A stretch of 64,000 nucleotides of DNA from Coffea arabica (taxonomy: Eukaryota > Streptophyta > Magnoliopsida > Gentianales > Rubiaceae): NCBI RefSeq assembly GCF_036785885.1, contig NC_092312.1:12418001-12482000 (forward strand), given 5' to 3'. Positions 1 to 11,315 of this stretch are shown here, piece after piece; the stretch's first letter is position 1; each line of letters begins with the position of its first letter. The notes beneath the pieces were generated by a model, which was not told the DNA's origin, did not search any database, and was given only the letters and a program-made list of their open reading frames with translations. A program made the translations under genes and the position numbers.

Positions 1-1315
1 GAAGAAGCAACAGGCTTGCCCCTTTGCCATGTCTCTTGTTTTCCTTATATCCTTTTCCATTAGAACCATCCCCATTTTTGTCATCTTTTTCCTTGTCTTT
101 GGAAAGCCAATTCATACTCTCTCTTTGATCCCATTAATGCAGCATAATGACCTTCTATCCATATCTGCAAAGTGGGGTTGAGATATTTCAATTCAAGAAT
201 TCATGGGGTATTGGTTTTGGACAAAATGGGATTGGAAAAATCAGGACAGAAGCTCGTTTTATATTTTGGTCTCATTGAGAATAATATCTTATGAATTGGG
301 CCTTTCCAAACATAAGAAAAAAAGATGACAATGTTGGGGATGGATCTAATGGAAAAGAAAATAAGGGAAATAAGGGAAGTGGCAAAGGAAGCAAGCTTGC
401 TTCTTCTTCTGCCAAGGGGTTTTTAGGGGTATAATTAGGGCAGACACCATCAATATTATTGAAAGATTAGGAGGGTAAGGCCCTTACAGAAGCTAACAGA
501 AGAAAAAAAAAAAGCAAATATACAAACTCAGGTATAAAAATACCTTCTTCCATGCTAAACTTTCTGCTTTTAATCTTTCATACTTGGCAATTAAAATAAA
601 TGGAGTTTTTTTTCACTTTTTTATATTTTTGTTGGAAATGAATTTTTTTTTCCAATTTTCGTATGCAGTATTTTTTAAAAATGTTTTACCCTAATACTTC
701 AAGGGGGCTTTTGCTATCTTCTTCTGCAGGTGTTTTTATCTGTTTATTTATCAAGTAAAATTTTTTCTGGACAAATACCTTCATGATTTTTGATGGGCTT
801 GGAATGCTGCTAGCAAATTCTATCATTAACATGCTAGTTTTACATTAATATTGTTGTTTTAAGTATTGTAGTCTTCTTTTTTGACTGAAGTTATTCTAAT
901 TACTTTGCTCTGGTTTTTTGTTTTCTGCTTATAGATCTGTCCCTAGATTAATGTGATGTTGTAATGCGCTGAGTTTTTTTCTTCTTTTTTTTAAATTTAT
1001 TTTTGTGGAATGGGGCCGGGGGTTAGGAAGGGGGGGACTACTAGTTAATTTAATTATGGTTCTATTTTTCTTTTTTCGTACTAGTTAACTTGCATTGGAA
1101 ACTTTTGAGCCTGGTTCTATTTTTATCCTATTATGCGAATTATTTTTTAAAAAAGATATATATCGTAAATTAATTTTGTTTTCCTTTTTTTAATTTGGGA
1201 ATCTTAATCTCCAAAAGTGAATAGGATTCAACGATGTAGTACTCTATATATACAGATATTATAGGTTATAAGCCTGTATTACGCTTTCTTACGTTACTTT
1301 ATTACGCGTTTGATA
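1..1315. other. Intergenic, no gene seen
   Basis: AT-rich sequence with homopolymer runs. I see no open frame with family resemblance, no tRNA and no clear repeat boundary. It ends at the UFD1-like retrocopy. Confidence 0.5.
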
Positions 1316-2645
1316 ATGAAGTTCTTAACAACACCAACGGAGTATTTGGGAGAGAATCAACAATTCGTGCACCATTATTTTTGCCATTCTTTTTCTACAA
1401 TCCGACAAACAAAACTCAACAAGGGAAACAAAATTCTTATGCCAGCTTCAGCTTTAGACTGCCTTTCTGCTCTCAGGATCGATTATCCAATGATGTTTTC
1501 AATCCAAAATACTTATGACGATTGTGTCCGCACTTCTCATTGCGGAGTCTTGGAATTCACTGCCGAAGAGGGTTTCGTCTTCCTCCCTCAATGGATGATG
1601 GACAACTTGAAAATCCTCGAAGGGGACCTCGTCCTCCTCAAGGATGTCTCTCTTCCAAAAGGAACTTATGTGAAGTTGCAGCCACACACCACAGATTTCA
1701 TTAACATATCCGATCCTAAAGCCGTTTTGGAGAAAGCCCTCAAGAAGTTTGCTTGTTTGACCACCGGAGATACCATTACAATCTCACACAATTCCAGAAG
1801 AAGTTTAGCATTGATGTAGTGGAAACCAAACCAAACTCGGCAATAAGCATTATTGATACAGACTGCGAGGTGGATTTTGCTGCTCCTTTGGATTATATAG
1901 AGCCAGAGAAGAAAGGCTCACATGTAGCAAATAAAATTGGAAACAGCAAGGAAGGCAAAGACAAGCAAAAGTTTGTAGCCTTCTCTGGCTTAGCAAGACG
2001 GTTAGATGGGGCGGTGCCAGTAGGGCTGCAAACGAATCAAACGGCTCGAGTCGAGCTCGAGCTAAGAATATTAAACTCGTTAGCTCGCGAGCCCGCTTCG
2101 AACTTGAGTATATATATATATATATTTTTTTATTTTTATTTAATAATAAAATTACGTATATTATATATAAATTTTTTTTATTTTTTATTTTTATAGTAAA
2201 ATTACGTATATATTCTTAATATTTTATTATTTATTCAGAAAAAAATATTATTTTATTTATTTTTTTAAAAATAAAATATTTTTTTTTTATTTTTTTTCGA
2301 GCTGGCTCGACTTGATTCGAGTCGAGCTCGAACTTGATAAAATTTAGTCGAGACTCGGCTCGATTAGCTCAAAACTCGACTCGGTTCGGCTCGTTTGCAG
2401 CCCTAAGTGCCTGCGGTGTCTGACGCGGTAGTAGAAAAGATGGAGACGGATGAAATCAGCGGCAAGACTTCGTCAAAAACCCGTGGGTGTCAAGACCCCG
2501 GAAGCATGGTGTTCGGACGATCTAGCGTGGTTAATGAGGGATCCCCGAAGAAAGACGAAAAAGAATAACATGCTTGCAAGAAAGAAGAAACTAAATTTGA
2601 ACCATTCACAGGTAGGAAAAGCGTAATAGGTTTCCGTTTAGCGAT
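1316..2645 (+). pseudogene. UFD1-like retrocopy, frameshifted and interrupted by a MITE
   Basis: UFD1 is the ubiquitin-binding partner of NPL4 and CDC48/p97 in protein degradation. From the ATG at 1316 the frame carries UFD1 N-terminal landmarks: KILMPASALD, HCGVLEF, PKGTYVKLQPHTTDF, CLTTGDTI. It stops at 1817-1819, but the family continues in another frame from about 1787 (DVVETKP, IIDTDCEVDFAAPLDY, then RRLDG near 2005), so about one base is lost near 1785-1795. A 381-bp inverted-repeat element follows at 2023-2403. Beyond it the UFD1 tail can still be read in pieces (a VFG-type motif near 2510, ETKFEPFTGRK near 2590-2630). Plant UFD1 genes are, to my knowledge, multi-exon; this copy has no introns, so it is probably a processed retrocopy. 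I saw no poly-A tail. Not a functional gene. Confidence 0.85.
2023..2403. mobile_element. 381-bp MITE-like element inside the UFD1 retrocopy
   Basis: The ends are perfect 13-bp inverted repeats, GGGCTGCAAACGA at 2023-2035 and TCGTTTGCAGCCC at 2391-2403, each flanked by TA (2021-2022, 2404-2405). The subterminal parts are rich in GAGCTCGA/ACTCGA motifs and the core is very AT-rich. There is no coding capacity. The TA flank fits a Tc1/mariner-like target site, but superfamily is uncertain. It splits the UFD1-like copy. Confidence 0.75.
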
Positions 2646-5139
2646 TGCCTTTTTTTATTTTCACTTGCTCGATTTTTGCAATTAACATGTACTCGGCAGT
2701 TCTTGTACATAAGTTCTTGGAGTGATTGAAACAATAATCTTCATGTTTTAAGCTCCATCACATTAACTGAATTAGTGTCCCACAATGTCGCCTATGATTG
2801 AGAGTTGAAGTCTCAGGGGGAGACGCATCAGAAAGTTTTCATGCATGACGTCTGTAGATTTTGAAGCTTTCAGCAGCATCTAAAGCCAAATAATTTTTTC
2901 TGGAATATTGCTGTAAGCTGGATAACGCCTGCAGACTACTGCTTCCAAGTTCCCTGATGGCGATTTGCTAGTAGCTAGGCCTTCAAATATTCCACTAACA
3001 GTGTAAGGCGCAAAATTTAGGACGGTTGTGCTTGCAAGCCTTTAAATGTCCCAGCACTTATTTCCCTTTTTGTCCCTTCTTTTCTTTCAAGTATGAAGAG
3101 TATTAGTAATTCGTTTCAATAGCATCTTTTGCAGCCCCCAGTGCACTATCAATTAAGAATCCATAAGTTCACTTCCAGTCTTCCATCTCAGTAACTTCTC
3201 TATCAGAATTGAGAAAATACTAAACCACAGTGTCACCTTTTTTGGCTATTTCTTACTTTCAATGTAGTACTTTTTAATTTTCTTTTTTTTTATTTATCTA
3301 AATTTTATTTTTCTTTCTTCTTTTTTTTTTTGTTTGCATTTGGGGCAAATTAAGATTTATTACAATTTAGTAGGGCAAAATATGATTTTTTTTTAATATC
3401 ATCTCTTATTTTTCCAAAGGAAAAGAAAAAGAGAAAGAAAAAGGAAAAAGAAGAAGTAGTATTAGTTTTTATTTGACCTTTTTTTAACTTTGATAATTAG
3501 TTTTAATGGAAACTAACAGTTATACTTTACTCCAAATTATGAGGGAGTAATACATAAGTTTTTAAATTATAGGAATTATGTGGTACGGTTCCAAATCATA
3601 GGAAAAATAATTTACCTTCAAAAAAATAAAGAATCACAAAAAAAAAAAATAGGGAATGACATTTTTGCCCCCCAGGGAGAAAAGAACCAAGTAAAAAATA
3701 ACTGCCCTCTCTTTCTTTCTTTTTTTGGGTATGGTATTGCTAAATGGGAGGATCACACTTTGACACTTCACTCTCCAGAGCTCAATGATTCCAGAAATCT
3801 TCAAAATACTAGAGGAACAAGAGGGCCTTTCTGATATTAGAATTTTTTTTTTTTTGGGAACCATTTTACAATTTTCAACCCTAGTTTGTGATAATCTACA
3901 TGCATCTTCGTAATTTTCTTCCAATTTGGCTAACCTAGCTATGATGAACTTATCGGTATTATTTGCATTGTAATTAAGGCTATGTTTGTTTTTAGGAAGG
4001 AAAAAGAAATAAGAGAAAACTTTTTTTCTTTTTTGAATGAAAAGAATTGAAAATTTTTACAACAATATACTAGAAGAGAAGAGCTTTCGTGGGTTGGAAA
4101 TTTCATATGAAAGAAAAGGAATTGAGGAGTACGATGGGATAATTAAGGAGTACGTAGTATACTAGTATTAAGACTTAAAAGATTCCCAGGTTGGAAAGAT
4201 GCTCAATTACTTCGTTTTCTCTCTTTTCTCCTGTTTTAAAAAATCACAAACATATTATTATTCTTTCTCTGTTATTAACCAACATTAAGGTGGGGAACCC
4301 GGCTTGGATTCTTATCTTTTTCTCCGTTATTTTGTAATTTATTTTTGTTTTAACCATTCATTAGAATTCACATATAAGTAAAATTTTAGTCATTCTTGAA
4401 CTACAGTTGTGAATTGAATTATCCAAGTATTTGAAAGCAAATCTTAACTCAGAACAACTGAATAGGACCTCCTAATCTCCATTATTGTCTTATTAATCAG
4501 CCCCAACTGCTGGAGTTTATGATACAAATTAGAACGGGTGCAATTAGGAGTGTCACTCTCCAGACTAATGACAAGTCAGGAAATCCTATATATGTTTACT
4601 AAAACATATTACTAGAAAACTTTTTCTGTTTCCAGCTCTAAGCTTCAGCTACTGCCAAAAAAAAAAAAAAAAAAAAAAAAGCTCTATGCTTCAGCTCTTT
4701 CATTGCTTGTCTAGCACTCTTGTTGGCTTTACAGGGAAGGATGCTTTTTTTTCATCTTTTGGGACTTTATTTTGGTCATACTACATGTTGAATTAATGCG
4801 CATGGAAGGACGCACACTAGCATTGTCAGTCTCTGCCTGATTCGCTTGTACGTAGCTTTGTGACCATCATTAATGTCACAGATACTTGGGCAACAAGATA
4901 GTATCAAGTTATTGTCAAACCTGAAAAGACTCAAAAAAAAAAAAATTAAAGTGAAGCACAAATTTGGACAAGCATAGATATCAGAGGAGTAAAGATTGCT
5001 TTGCAGTTGCTATAAGAAGCTAACGCTGAACTAATGTACTACTAGATCAAATGATCAATCCTCCTGTAGCCCTTGAAATTTGACCTGATAGAGCGATATT
5101 CCACCAAGAAACGAAGGATTAACTTGATCATCAAACAAA
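2646..5139. other. Intergenic with homopolymer tracts
   Basis: No gene recognised. Short open frames near 3580-3924 have low-complexity translations and no family resemblance. A poly-A retroinsertion scar lies at 4634-4696. The last few hundred bases are presumably the promoter of the F-box copy at 5140. Confidence 0.5.
4634..4696 (+). repeat. Poly-A retroinsertion scar with direct repeats
   Basis: Two 17-bp copies (AGCTCTAAGCTTCAGCT at 4634-4650, AGCTCTATGCTTCAGCT at 4680-4696, one mismatch) flank only ACTGCC plus a run of about 24 A. This is the expected footprint of a LINE-machinery insertion truncated almost completely at its 5' end. Replication slippage is an alternative, but the flanking duplication favours insertion. 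Confidence 0.55.
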
Positions 5140-6154
5140 ATGCCATCACCAGCAGCAGCAGCAGCAGAAGATGGTCAAGATCCCTTCAAACGCTTACCAG
5201 ATGATCTGTTGATATCCCACATATTTGACAAAATTTCAGAGGCCAAGTCCCTGTGCTGGTGTTCACTTGTCTCCAAGCATTTATATTCTCTAGTTTACCA
5301 AACCCGAAATGTTTTCTTGAAAATACCTCTCCTGGTCCCAGATGATGATGGACTCGATCAATTCAGGGACTTCACCCGTCGTTTTTGTTTAGCTGGAAAA
5401 AAAGGCGTCCACATTGTCACCATTCCCTTCGAGTTCTTCGTTCATGGCCACGGATCTCGTCCGCCGTCCTCTCCTACTCCTACAGCCTCTGAAAATCAAT
5501 TCTTGTCTCATCCGTCAACCAAGTGTCTCTGGAAATTCAACTCCATCAAATCTCTCCAAGTTGAGTTTCATCGTTGCGGTTCACGGAATGAGCAGCAGCC
5601 AGTGGTCAAGTGGAAGATTGACAGAAAATCAGCTAAATATATACTAATCCTGGCCCCCCCCAACGAGCCCTGGCCCAGCCGATCCTGCTGCTGCTGCTGA
5701 AATTGGGTCCCTTATGAAGGTTCACTTTGGCTGTCATCTGGATATTGCTTGCCTAACGTTTTCACTGATGGAATCCCTTCTTCCTTTTTTACCAGAATCC
5801 CTTCAGCATGTTATATTCACAGATTCTGAGAAGCGAGGTAGGCTTGATCTTGGAGAAAGTGAACTTGCTCTGATGAGGAGGACTGATATTCCAACGAATA
5901 CAAGAACAACAAATGCTAAGGATCAAGGAGACGAGGAAAGCATTGGATTCTGGTTTGCACCTTCGCTGAAACTGCCAGTGCTGTCAAGTGGCAGCTCATA
6001 TATGATCATGATTACTCTTCTCAAGCGCAAAAGAAATGCTGATCAAGTAGGAAATTCTGCTTGTAATTTCCAGAGAGTAAAACAAGCTTTTGAAGGTGAA
6101 GAAGAGGTTCTTATCGAAGATGTAATAGAAATGCTCAGGGACGTTGATTTCTGA
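5140..6154 (+). pseudogene. F-box protein (AUF1/At1g30200-like), one frameshift
   Basis: F-box proteins are substrate adaptors of SCF ubiquitin ligases. Residues 14-62 form the F-box (FKRLPDDLLISHIFDKISEA, then LCWCSLVSKHLYSLV). The start is the ATG followed by a short poly-alanine stretch. The first frame runs to the TGA at 5698-5700; the second half (LPFLPESLQHVIFTDS to the TGA at 6152-6154) is one frame over. The break lies in a run of eight C at 5654-5661: with seven C the frame runs through four GCT codons into EIGSLMKVHF and on to the end, matching AREIGLL in the paralogue at 7702-8699. So it is either a real one-base insertion or a homopolymer sequencing error. If the latter, this is an intact intronless gene of about 337 residues. 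The paralogue lies tail-to-tail downstream. Confidence 0.8.
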
Positions 6155-7701
6155 AAAAAAAAAAGTTTAGCCTTCTGACAATAGTAGTATCTCCTTAGTT
6201 ATGGTCGAAAAAGTGAAAATCCTTGGTAGGATTTGACTTCTAATCCGTCATGGCTTGTTTAGCTTAAGAAAATGAAATAATAATGTTAACGTTGTTAACA
6301 TAATTGCCTGTTAACGTTGTTAGAGCATTAAGAAAATGAAATCTCCTTTTTATTTATGCCAACTCATGATTTTCGTCCACCTCACCGAATCCAACAAATT
6401 CCCTAAATTTACCGTAGCTATTTGAGGCCAACTCTGAAGTTAGAAAAACTGAGAAAATTGGAAAATACTGCTACTAATAGGAAAAGAATTAGTACTATTA
6501 CTTTTTATTGGAATTGTATCCAAGTCTTTTACCAAATTATACACATGTGGAATTATATCATATGCGCTCCCCATCAGCCAAGGAAACAAGAACTTGAGAG
6601 AATCTCTATCTCATTAAGATAAACATGTGTGAAGTGCTGTGGTACTGTCAGTAAATACGGAGAACATGCCAACAAAGTAAATGGCACGTAATAGCATCAG
6701 ACAGCAGAATAATTTTCTGGCTATAGTTTGAATCAATGGCAATGCATGTTCATGTAAGAGGTAATTCCTTTACTTCTTTCCTGGTGAGAAGACTAAATTC
6801 TGTCTCATTGACAACATTCTGATCAGTAAAGATAAGACTGTTGGCAAAAATAATAATAATAATGCTGCTCCTAGCAACTGGGGCAAACACAACTTTCACG
6901 TGGTTAAAAGCTGATGTCTTGACAGAAGAAAGCACTTGTACGTAAACTTTGGCAACGAGGATGTTGATGTTAGGGGTATGTATAAACTTACTCGGAAACA
7001 TGATTATTTTCAAGCGATTGTTCGGATAAGAGTTTACTTGGATGATTTATTTGAGATATTTACGGTAACACTTTTTATGATGTGATGTATGTGAAATAAA
7101 AAAGTGATTGAAAAAATAAAAAATGTGATTGAAATTTGTGAAGTAAATTATTTTGTTTCAAATTATTTCAATCCAAACACACTAATTAATGTAATAAGGG
7201 TAGCCCCAAACTCCCTAAATAGGGGTGGGTGGCTGTGGGTATAATCAGCTTCTTCTATCACGCTGTCTCAATTACATGGTGATGGTGGTGGTTTTTTTTT
7301 AACTCATGATAATACATATGAACTTGTTTGTTGCTTTGAATCTATTTTCCCTACTCCTAATTTCCTCCGCTTTAGTAACGGATGAATCGCTTTTCCTTAG
7401 CCCCAAAATAACAAGAGACAGAACGAAACTGCTAGCAATTAATAATAACATTGATTCACCGGCAGACTACTAATATTAATATTACATGAACGATTCATGA
7501 GTCTCAAAATTAAACTAATACATAGTAGCTGACCTTTCGCCCCCAAAAAAAAAAAAAAAGTAACGCGAAAATGCATTAAAAACAGTAATGACAGCAGACT
7601 GACTACCCCATTGAAAATCAAACCTCAAAAACCAAACGAATTTTAGACTTTTTAAAGATCATCATGACGAGATAGATATTTGTTTGCTAAGCGAGATTTC
7701 C
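6155..7701. other. Spacer between convergent F-box copies
   Basis: Contains the 3' regions of both F-box copies and one MITE-like repeat (7033-7180). A short direct repeat of TAACGTTGTTA appears near 6285-6322. No other gene is seen. Confidence 0.5.
7033..7180. mobile_element. Degraded MITE, GTGTGTTTGGATT family
   Basis: The right end reads AATCCAAACACAC like the better-preserved copy at 20068-20232. The left end is mutated (TTTACTTGGATGATTTATTT). Both share an interior with a poly-T/AT block and a GTATGTGAAATAAA-type motif. No coding capacity and no clear target-site duplication. Confidence 0.5.
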
Positions 7702-8699
7702 TCAGAGACTAGCTCTAATCTCCTTCACCATTTCCAGTACAGTTTCAACAAAAACCTCATCTTTATCTTCAAAAGCGGATTGTACTTTCAAGTAATCCTC
7801 GGACTCATTGGCCAAGAAAAGAGTAAAAGATTGCCCGATTGGGCCTGAAAATGGAAACTTAACTCTAGATTTAGCACTCGTCACCCTCTGCAAATACTCG
7901 GTATTTCTTGGATTATCACAAATCCGCCTCATCTGATCAGCGAGATCAGTTTTTCCCAGATCTTGCTTGCTCCGGTTCTTGGAATCTGTGATGGTCACCC
8001 GGAGAAGGGATTCCGGTAAGAAAGGCAGGAGGGTTTCCATTATCGAGAAAGTGTAAAAACCCATAGCCAGATGACAATGACATTCAACGGTAAGCAACCC
8101 AATTTCCCTAGCATAAATGTTGTTAGCATCATCAAGACAACTTCTGGAAGCATAGAGATATATAAAAGTATCTGATTCGAAGTCGAGCTTCCACTTCATC
8201 ACAGGTTCCTTGATGAAACGGATACTGCCTGTGGCCTCGGAATCTTCCGGCGGATACAAGATTTCCACATGGAGGGATTCCATGCGGGAGAATTTAGCAA
8301 GAAATTTGGTGGTGAGATGAGACAGAAACTCGAAATCCAAGTGCTCGAAGTGGAAAGTCAATCGCTGGGACTTCTGGAGGAAGGGAAACATCCCCAGGGG
8401 AGCTATGAAACAGTGGACTGGTTTTCCTGGAAAACAAGCAGGAGTGGTTTTCTTATCGAGTTCCTGGCGGGGAATCCGAAGTGGGATCTCGACAGAAACA
8501 TTTTTGGTTTGGTAAACAAGGGAAGAGAAACGTTTAGAAACCAAAGAACATCTGCAGAGAGAATTAGCCTCAGAGATTTTGTTAAAGATATGGGATACTA
8601 TCAAACCATCCGGTAAGAGTTTGAAGTGGGGATCTTCTTGCTCCTTTTGGCTTTTCCTCCTCCTGCAACTATGGTTAGACTAGCCACCAAATCCTCCAT
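7702..8699 (-). pseudogene. F-box protein paralogue with broken 5' end
   Basis: The minus-strand open frame ends at 7702 and contains the F-box (FKLLPDG, IVSHIFNKISEANSLCRCSL, VSKRFSSLVYQ) and the same C-terminal landmarks as the copy at 5140-6154 (METLLPFLPESLLRVTITDS, DLGKTDLADQ). Reading upstream in this frame a TAG is met near 8682 before any ATG, and the first in-frame ATG lies far inside the protein. An ATG at 8697-8699 opens a neighbouring frame (MEDLVASLTIVAGGGKAK), so a frameshift between about 8690 and 8630 probably separates the original start from the F-box. Alternatively an unrecognised 5' exon supplies the start. C-terminal two thirds are undamaged, so the break is recent or an assembly error. 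Confidence 0.75.
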
Positions 8700-9815
8700 T
8701 TTTGTGGCCAGACAGAAAGAAGGAGCCTTTGCTTTTCTGATAGCTCCAAATTGCAGCTCTTTCTTGGGACTCAGCCAACCCCAAAATGCCGTGCTAAGGC
8801 TGAGGCGGTTACTTTTCTGTGCACATTGAGCAAGGTGTGAATTAAGAAGACAGCTGTTGCTCGATTCTTGATTGGGTACAGTACATAGTACAACAACTTT
8901 TACCTGCTGCAGTAACAAAATGTGGCCACCATTGCAGTAATACGTACGTAGTTGAGATTTCCTGAGAAAAACCCTAAACAAGCAGTCGGCTATTGGGGTT
9001 TAAGAAAAGGAATCATATAACACACACTATTGAAAGTTGAACCGTTTTTGTGAATATAGATGGGGGGGCCTTCTGCATGAAAAGGGATGTTACATTTCTG
9101 CATGAAAAGGGGTGTTATATCACTATTTGAGTAGCATTCATTTTGCATACTCAAAACAAAATTTATCTCTAAAGTTTAAGTTGCATTCATTTACCTATTT
9201 AAATTTTAGCAGAAACTCGCATTTTAGGTTTATATCACGTATACAAAATAACGTATAAGGGAGTTTAAGTTGCATTTCATTTACCAAATCTTTTGGATTT
9301 TAAGTTCCTAGGGAAAGCTTTAGTCATATCAAAATATATTTTTACAAAATAACTGTCTAGCAATGAACAAGAGGACATATTTTTAAAATATCTTTACATC
9401 AATTAGATCACACGAATAAATTCTGAAAATCAGTAATGGTGGTCGAGGTAAAAATTGCAATCATATTATGGTTCTACGGCTATAACTGCGAGACATTCAC
9501 AAAAATAATTCTCGTAAATGGAGGGTATCCTAGAAGAATTCAAGTATAAACTAAACAAAGAAAATCCTCAATAAATTACAAAAAAAAAAAAAAAAAATTC
9601 CCCTCCATTTTGGGGGTACTGTTAGCTTTCAGAAAAATAAGTAAAAACAGAGGGTAGAAAGCTTTTGATTAGGAGGAAAAAGGGTCTAGAGTACAGAGCA
9701 TGCCATCTTCAACCCAATTTCCTAATTCTCATTTCAAAATTCATAACCTGTTAAAATTCAAAACCAAAACCAGAAAATCCGAGCAGCTTGACATACTCAG
9801 GAGAGCATATACAGG
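8700..9815. other. Intergenic, short tandem repeat
   Basis: Upstream region of the minus-strand F-box copy and downstream region of the cystatin-related gene. A 25-bp tandem duplication lies at 9071-9120. A run of A at about 9580-9597 and AT-rich DNA fill the rest. Confidence 0.5.
9071..9120. repeat. 25-bp tandem duplication
   Basis: Two adjacent copies of a 25-bp unit beginning TTCTGCATGAAAAGGG (9071-9095 and 9096-9120), with few mismatches. Confidence 0.75.
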
Positions 9816-10702
9816 TCAAGTCGCAGCAGTTGCTTTGAGCCGGCAGAATTTCACAACTGCTGCGAAGGGATCTGAACCAGACCCATCTTTGCCCCACCAT
9901 ACCAAAGCTTGGAAGGTTTTCAAACCATCAGCAACAGATTCTCTGGCTTGGAAAGTTATGTAATGGTTGGCTCCACAACCCCAAAGTCTTGCGTTTGCCT
10001 TCTCAACCTTTTCCAACTTGTACTTTGTGCCCTGGAAGAAATTTAACACTCCTGAATTCACTTCCCTTAAACCGCAGATGCAGAACTAAGGGCGGAAGAG
10101 AGCACGTACCTCCTTTTGGTTGAAATCATTAATGGCAGCCACAGAGTAATCGAACAGGTTTTGGCAAGCAGCATTAAAAGGATGATATGGAGCCATAATA
10201 CAACAACCCGGATAGTGGTTGATATCAAAACCCTAAACGAGAGCGGGCAAATCCAGCTTCACTCAGATAAAATTATGTAGCAGATCATCACAAAAATTTA
10301 AAAAAAAAAACAAAAACAAAAGAGGGGCGTACGTACCTCGCTCTCCCTTATCTCTTGATAGTACTTGGACCATTTATCTACATCGACCTCTTCAGAGCCT
10401 TCAGCCCCATCAGGCAAATAATCACTCTTCAACCTATTCGGAAGTCGCTGATTATCAATAATAAAATAACCAGAATCGTCGGAATCATATTCCGATGTAA
10501 GCACGTCATCCTCGCCAGTGCCATCGCTCATGTCGTCCTCCCCCTCTTTAGCACCGTCGCTATCTTCCATCTCCTCCTCAGCGCCACCGCTCTCTTCATC
10601 AAGCTCCTGCTTCTTCTCCGGTGGCGACTGCGTAGATTTTCCCTCATCTTCGCCTCCATCACCAATTATGTGATTTCTGCGTAATTGCTCATCATCGGCC
10701 AT
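9816..10702 (-). CDS. Plant cystatin-related protein, three exons
   Basis: Proposed exons on the minus strand: 10702-10337, 10232-10106 and 10051-9816, giving 242 residues. Exon 1 starts MADDEQLRRN, is strongly acidic (Glu/Asp-rich, residues 30-80) and ends YYQEIRESE before GTACGT. Exon 2 starts GFDINHYPG after TTTAG. Exon 3 carries a cystatin-like strand (KVEKANARLWGCGANHYITF) and ends at a TGA. The layout of acidic head plus GFD segment plus cystatin-like domain is that of the plant cystatin-related proteins of unknown function; the inhibitory QxVxG loop is not conserved, so protease inhibition is doubtful. The exon 2/3 junction is the weakest part: keeping frame needs the donor GTGCTC one codon after a better-looking GTACGT. 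The 5' end faces the prohibitin copy 0.6 kb away. Confidence 0.7.
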
Positions 10703-11315
10703 GGCGATTGATTACCCACGATCCCTACCACTTGCCCTGATTTCCCAAGTTTAGGCAAGCGCACACCAATTGTTAGAAATATTTTTTTTTAAAAAAAATG
10801 AAAAATGAAAAACCACTTTGAGCATCAGGCTTTGACAAGTCCAAATCCAAAATATATTTATATTTGGGCCTGAAAGCCTAATCCAAACTATGCCCAGTCT
10901 CACCATTAATGCAATTTCGTTGGGTGAAGAAACCCAAGTCTATGTTCCTTCACACAATGAAATCATATAATAAAGAGAGGAGACATGTCATTTTTTGTTA
11001 ATTACATTGCCACATTTGTTTTATCATAAAAATCATATAATAAAATTACTAGCGAGAGGTGCGATTAACAAAAAGTGAAGTATGAATAATAATATTTTTT
11101 TCAAAGAAAAAAAGTTAATAACCAAACTCGAGATTCTCAATTAATTTAGTGATAACTTGTACCAGTTGCTTGTCCAAAAACCAAAATGATGATGATGATG
11201 ATGATGCAGCGGAGATGCTCGTTTGATTATTTGCATATTGACTCGAACGCCAAAGCTCTAAATTGGCACATGATTACATGCTGATCTCAATGTCTTGCTT
11301 TTGTAGAATTCTAAT
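10703..11315. promoter_or_regulatory. Divergent upstream region, cystatin-related gene / prohibitin
   Basis: About 610 bp between two divergent starts, AT-rich, with a run of seven GAT/ATG triplets at about 11187-11208. TTTTGTAG just before the prohibitin ATG could be the end of a 5'UTR intron. I see no convincing TATA box for either gene. Confidence 0.35.

Noticed and set aside
3580-3924. Overlapping frames of 84 and 96 codons
   Set aside because: Low-complexity Lys/Phe-rich translations without family resemblance or splice context.
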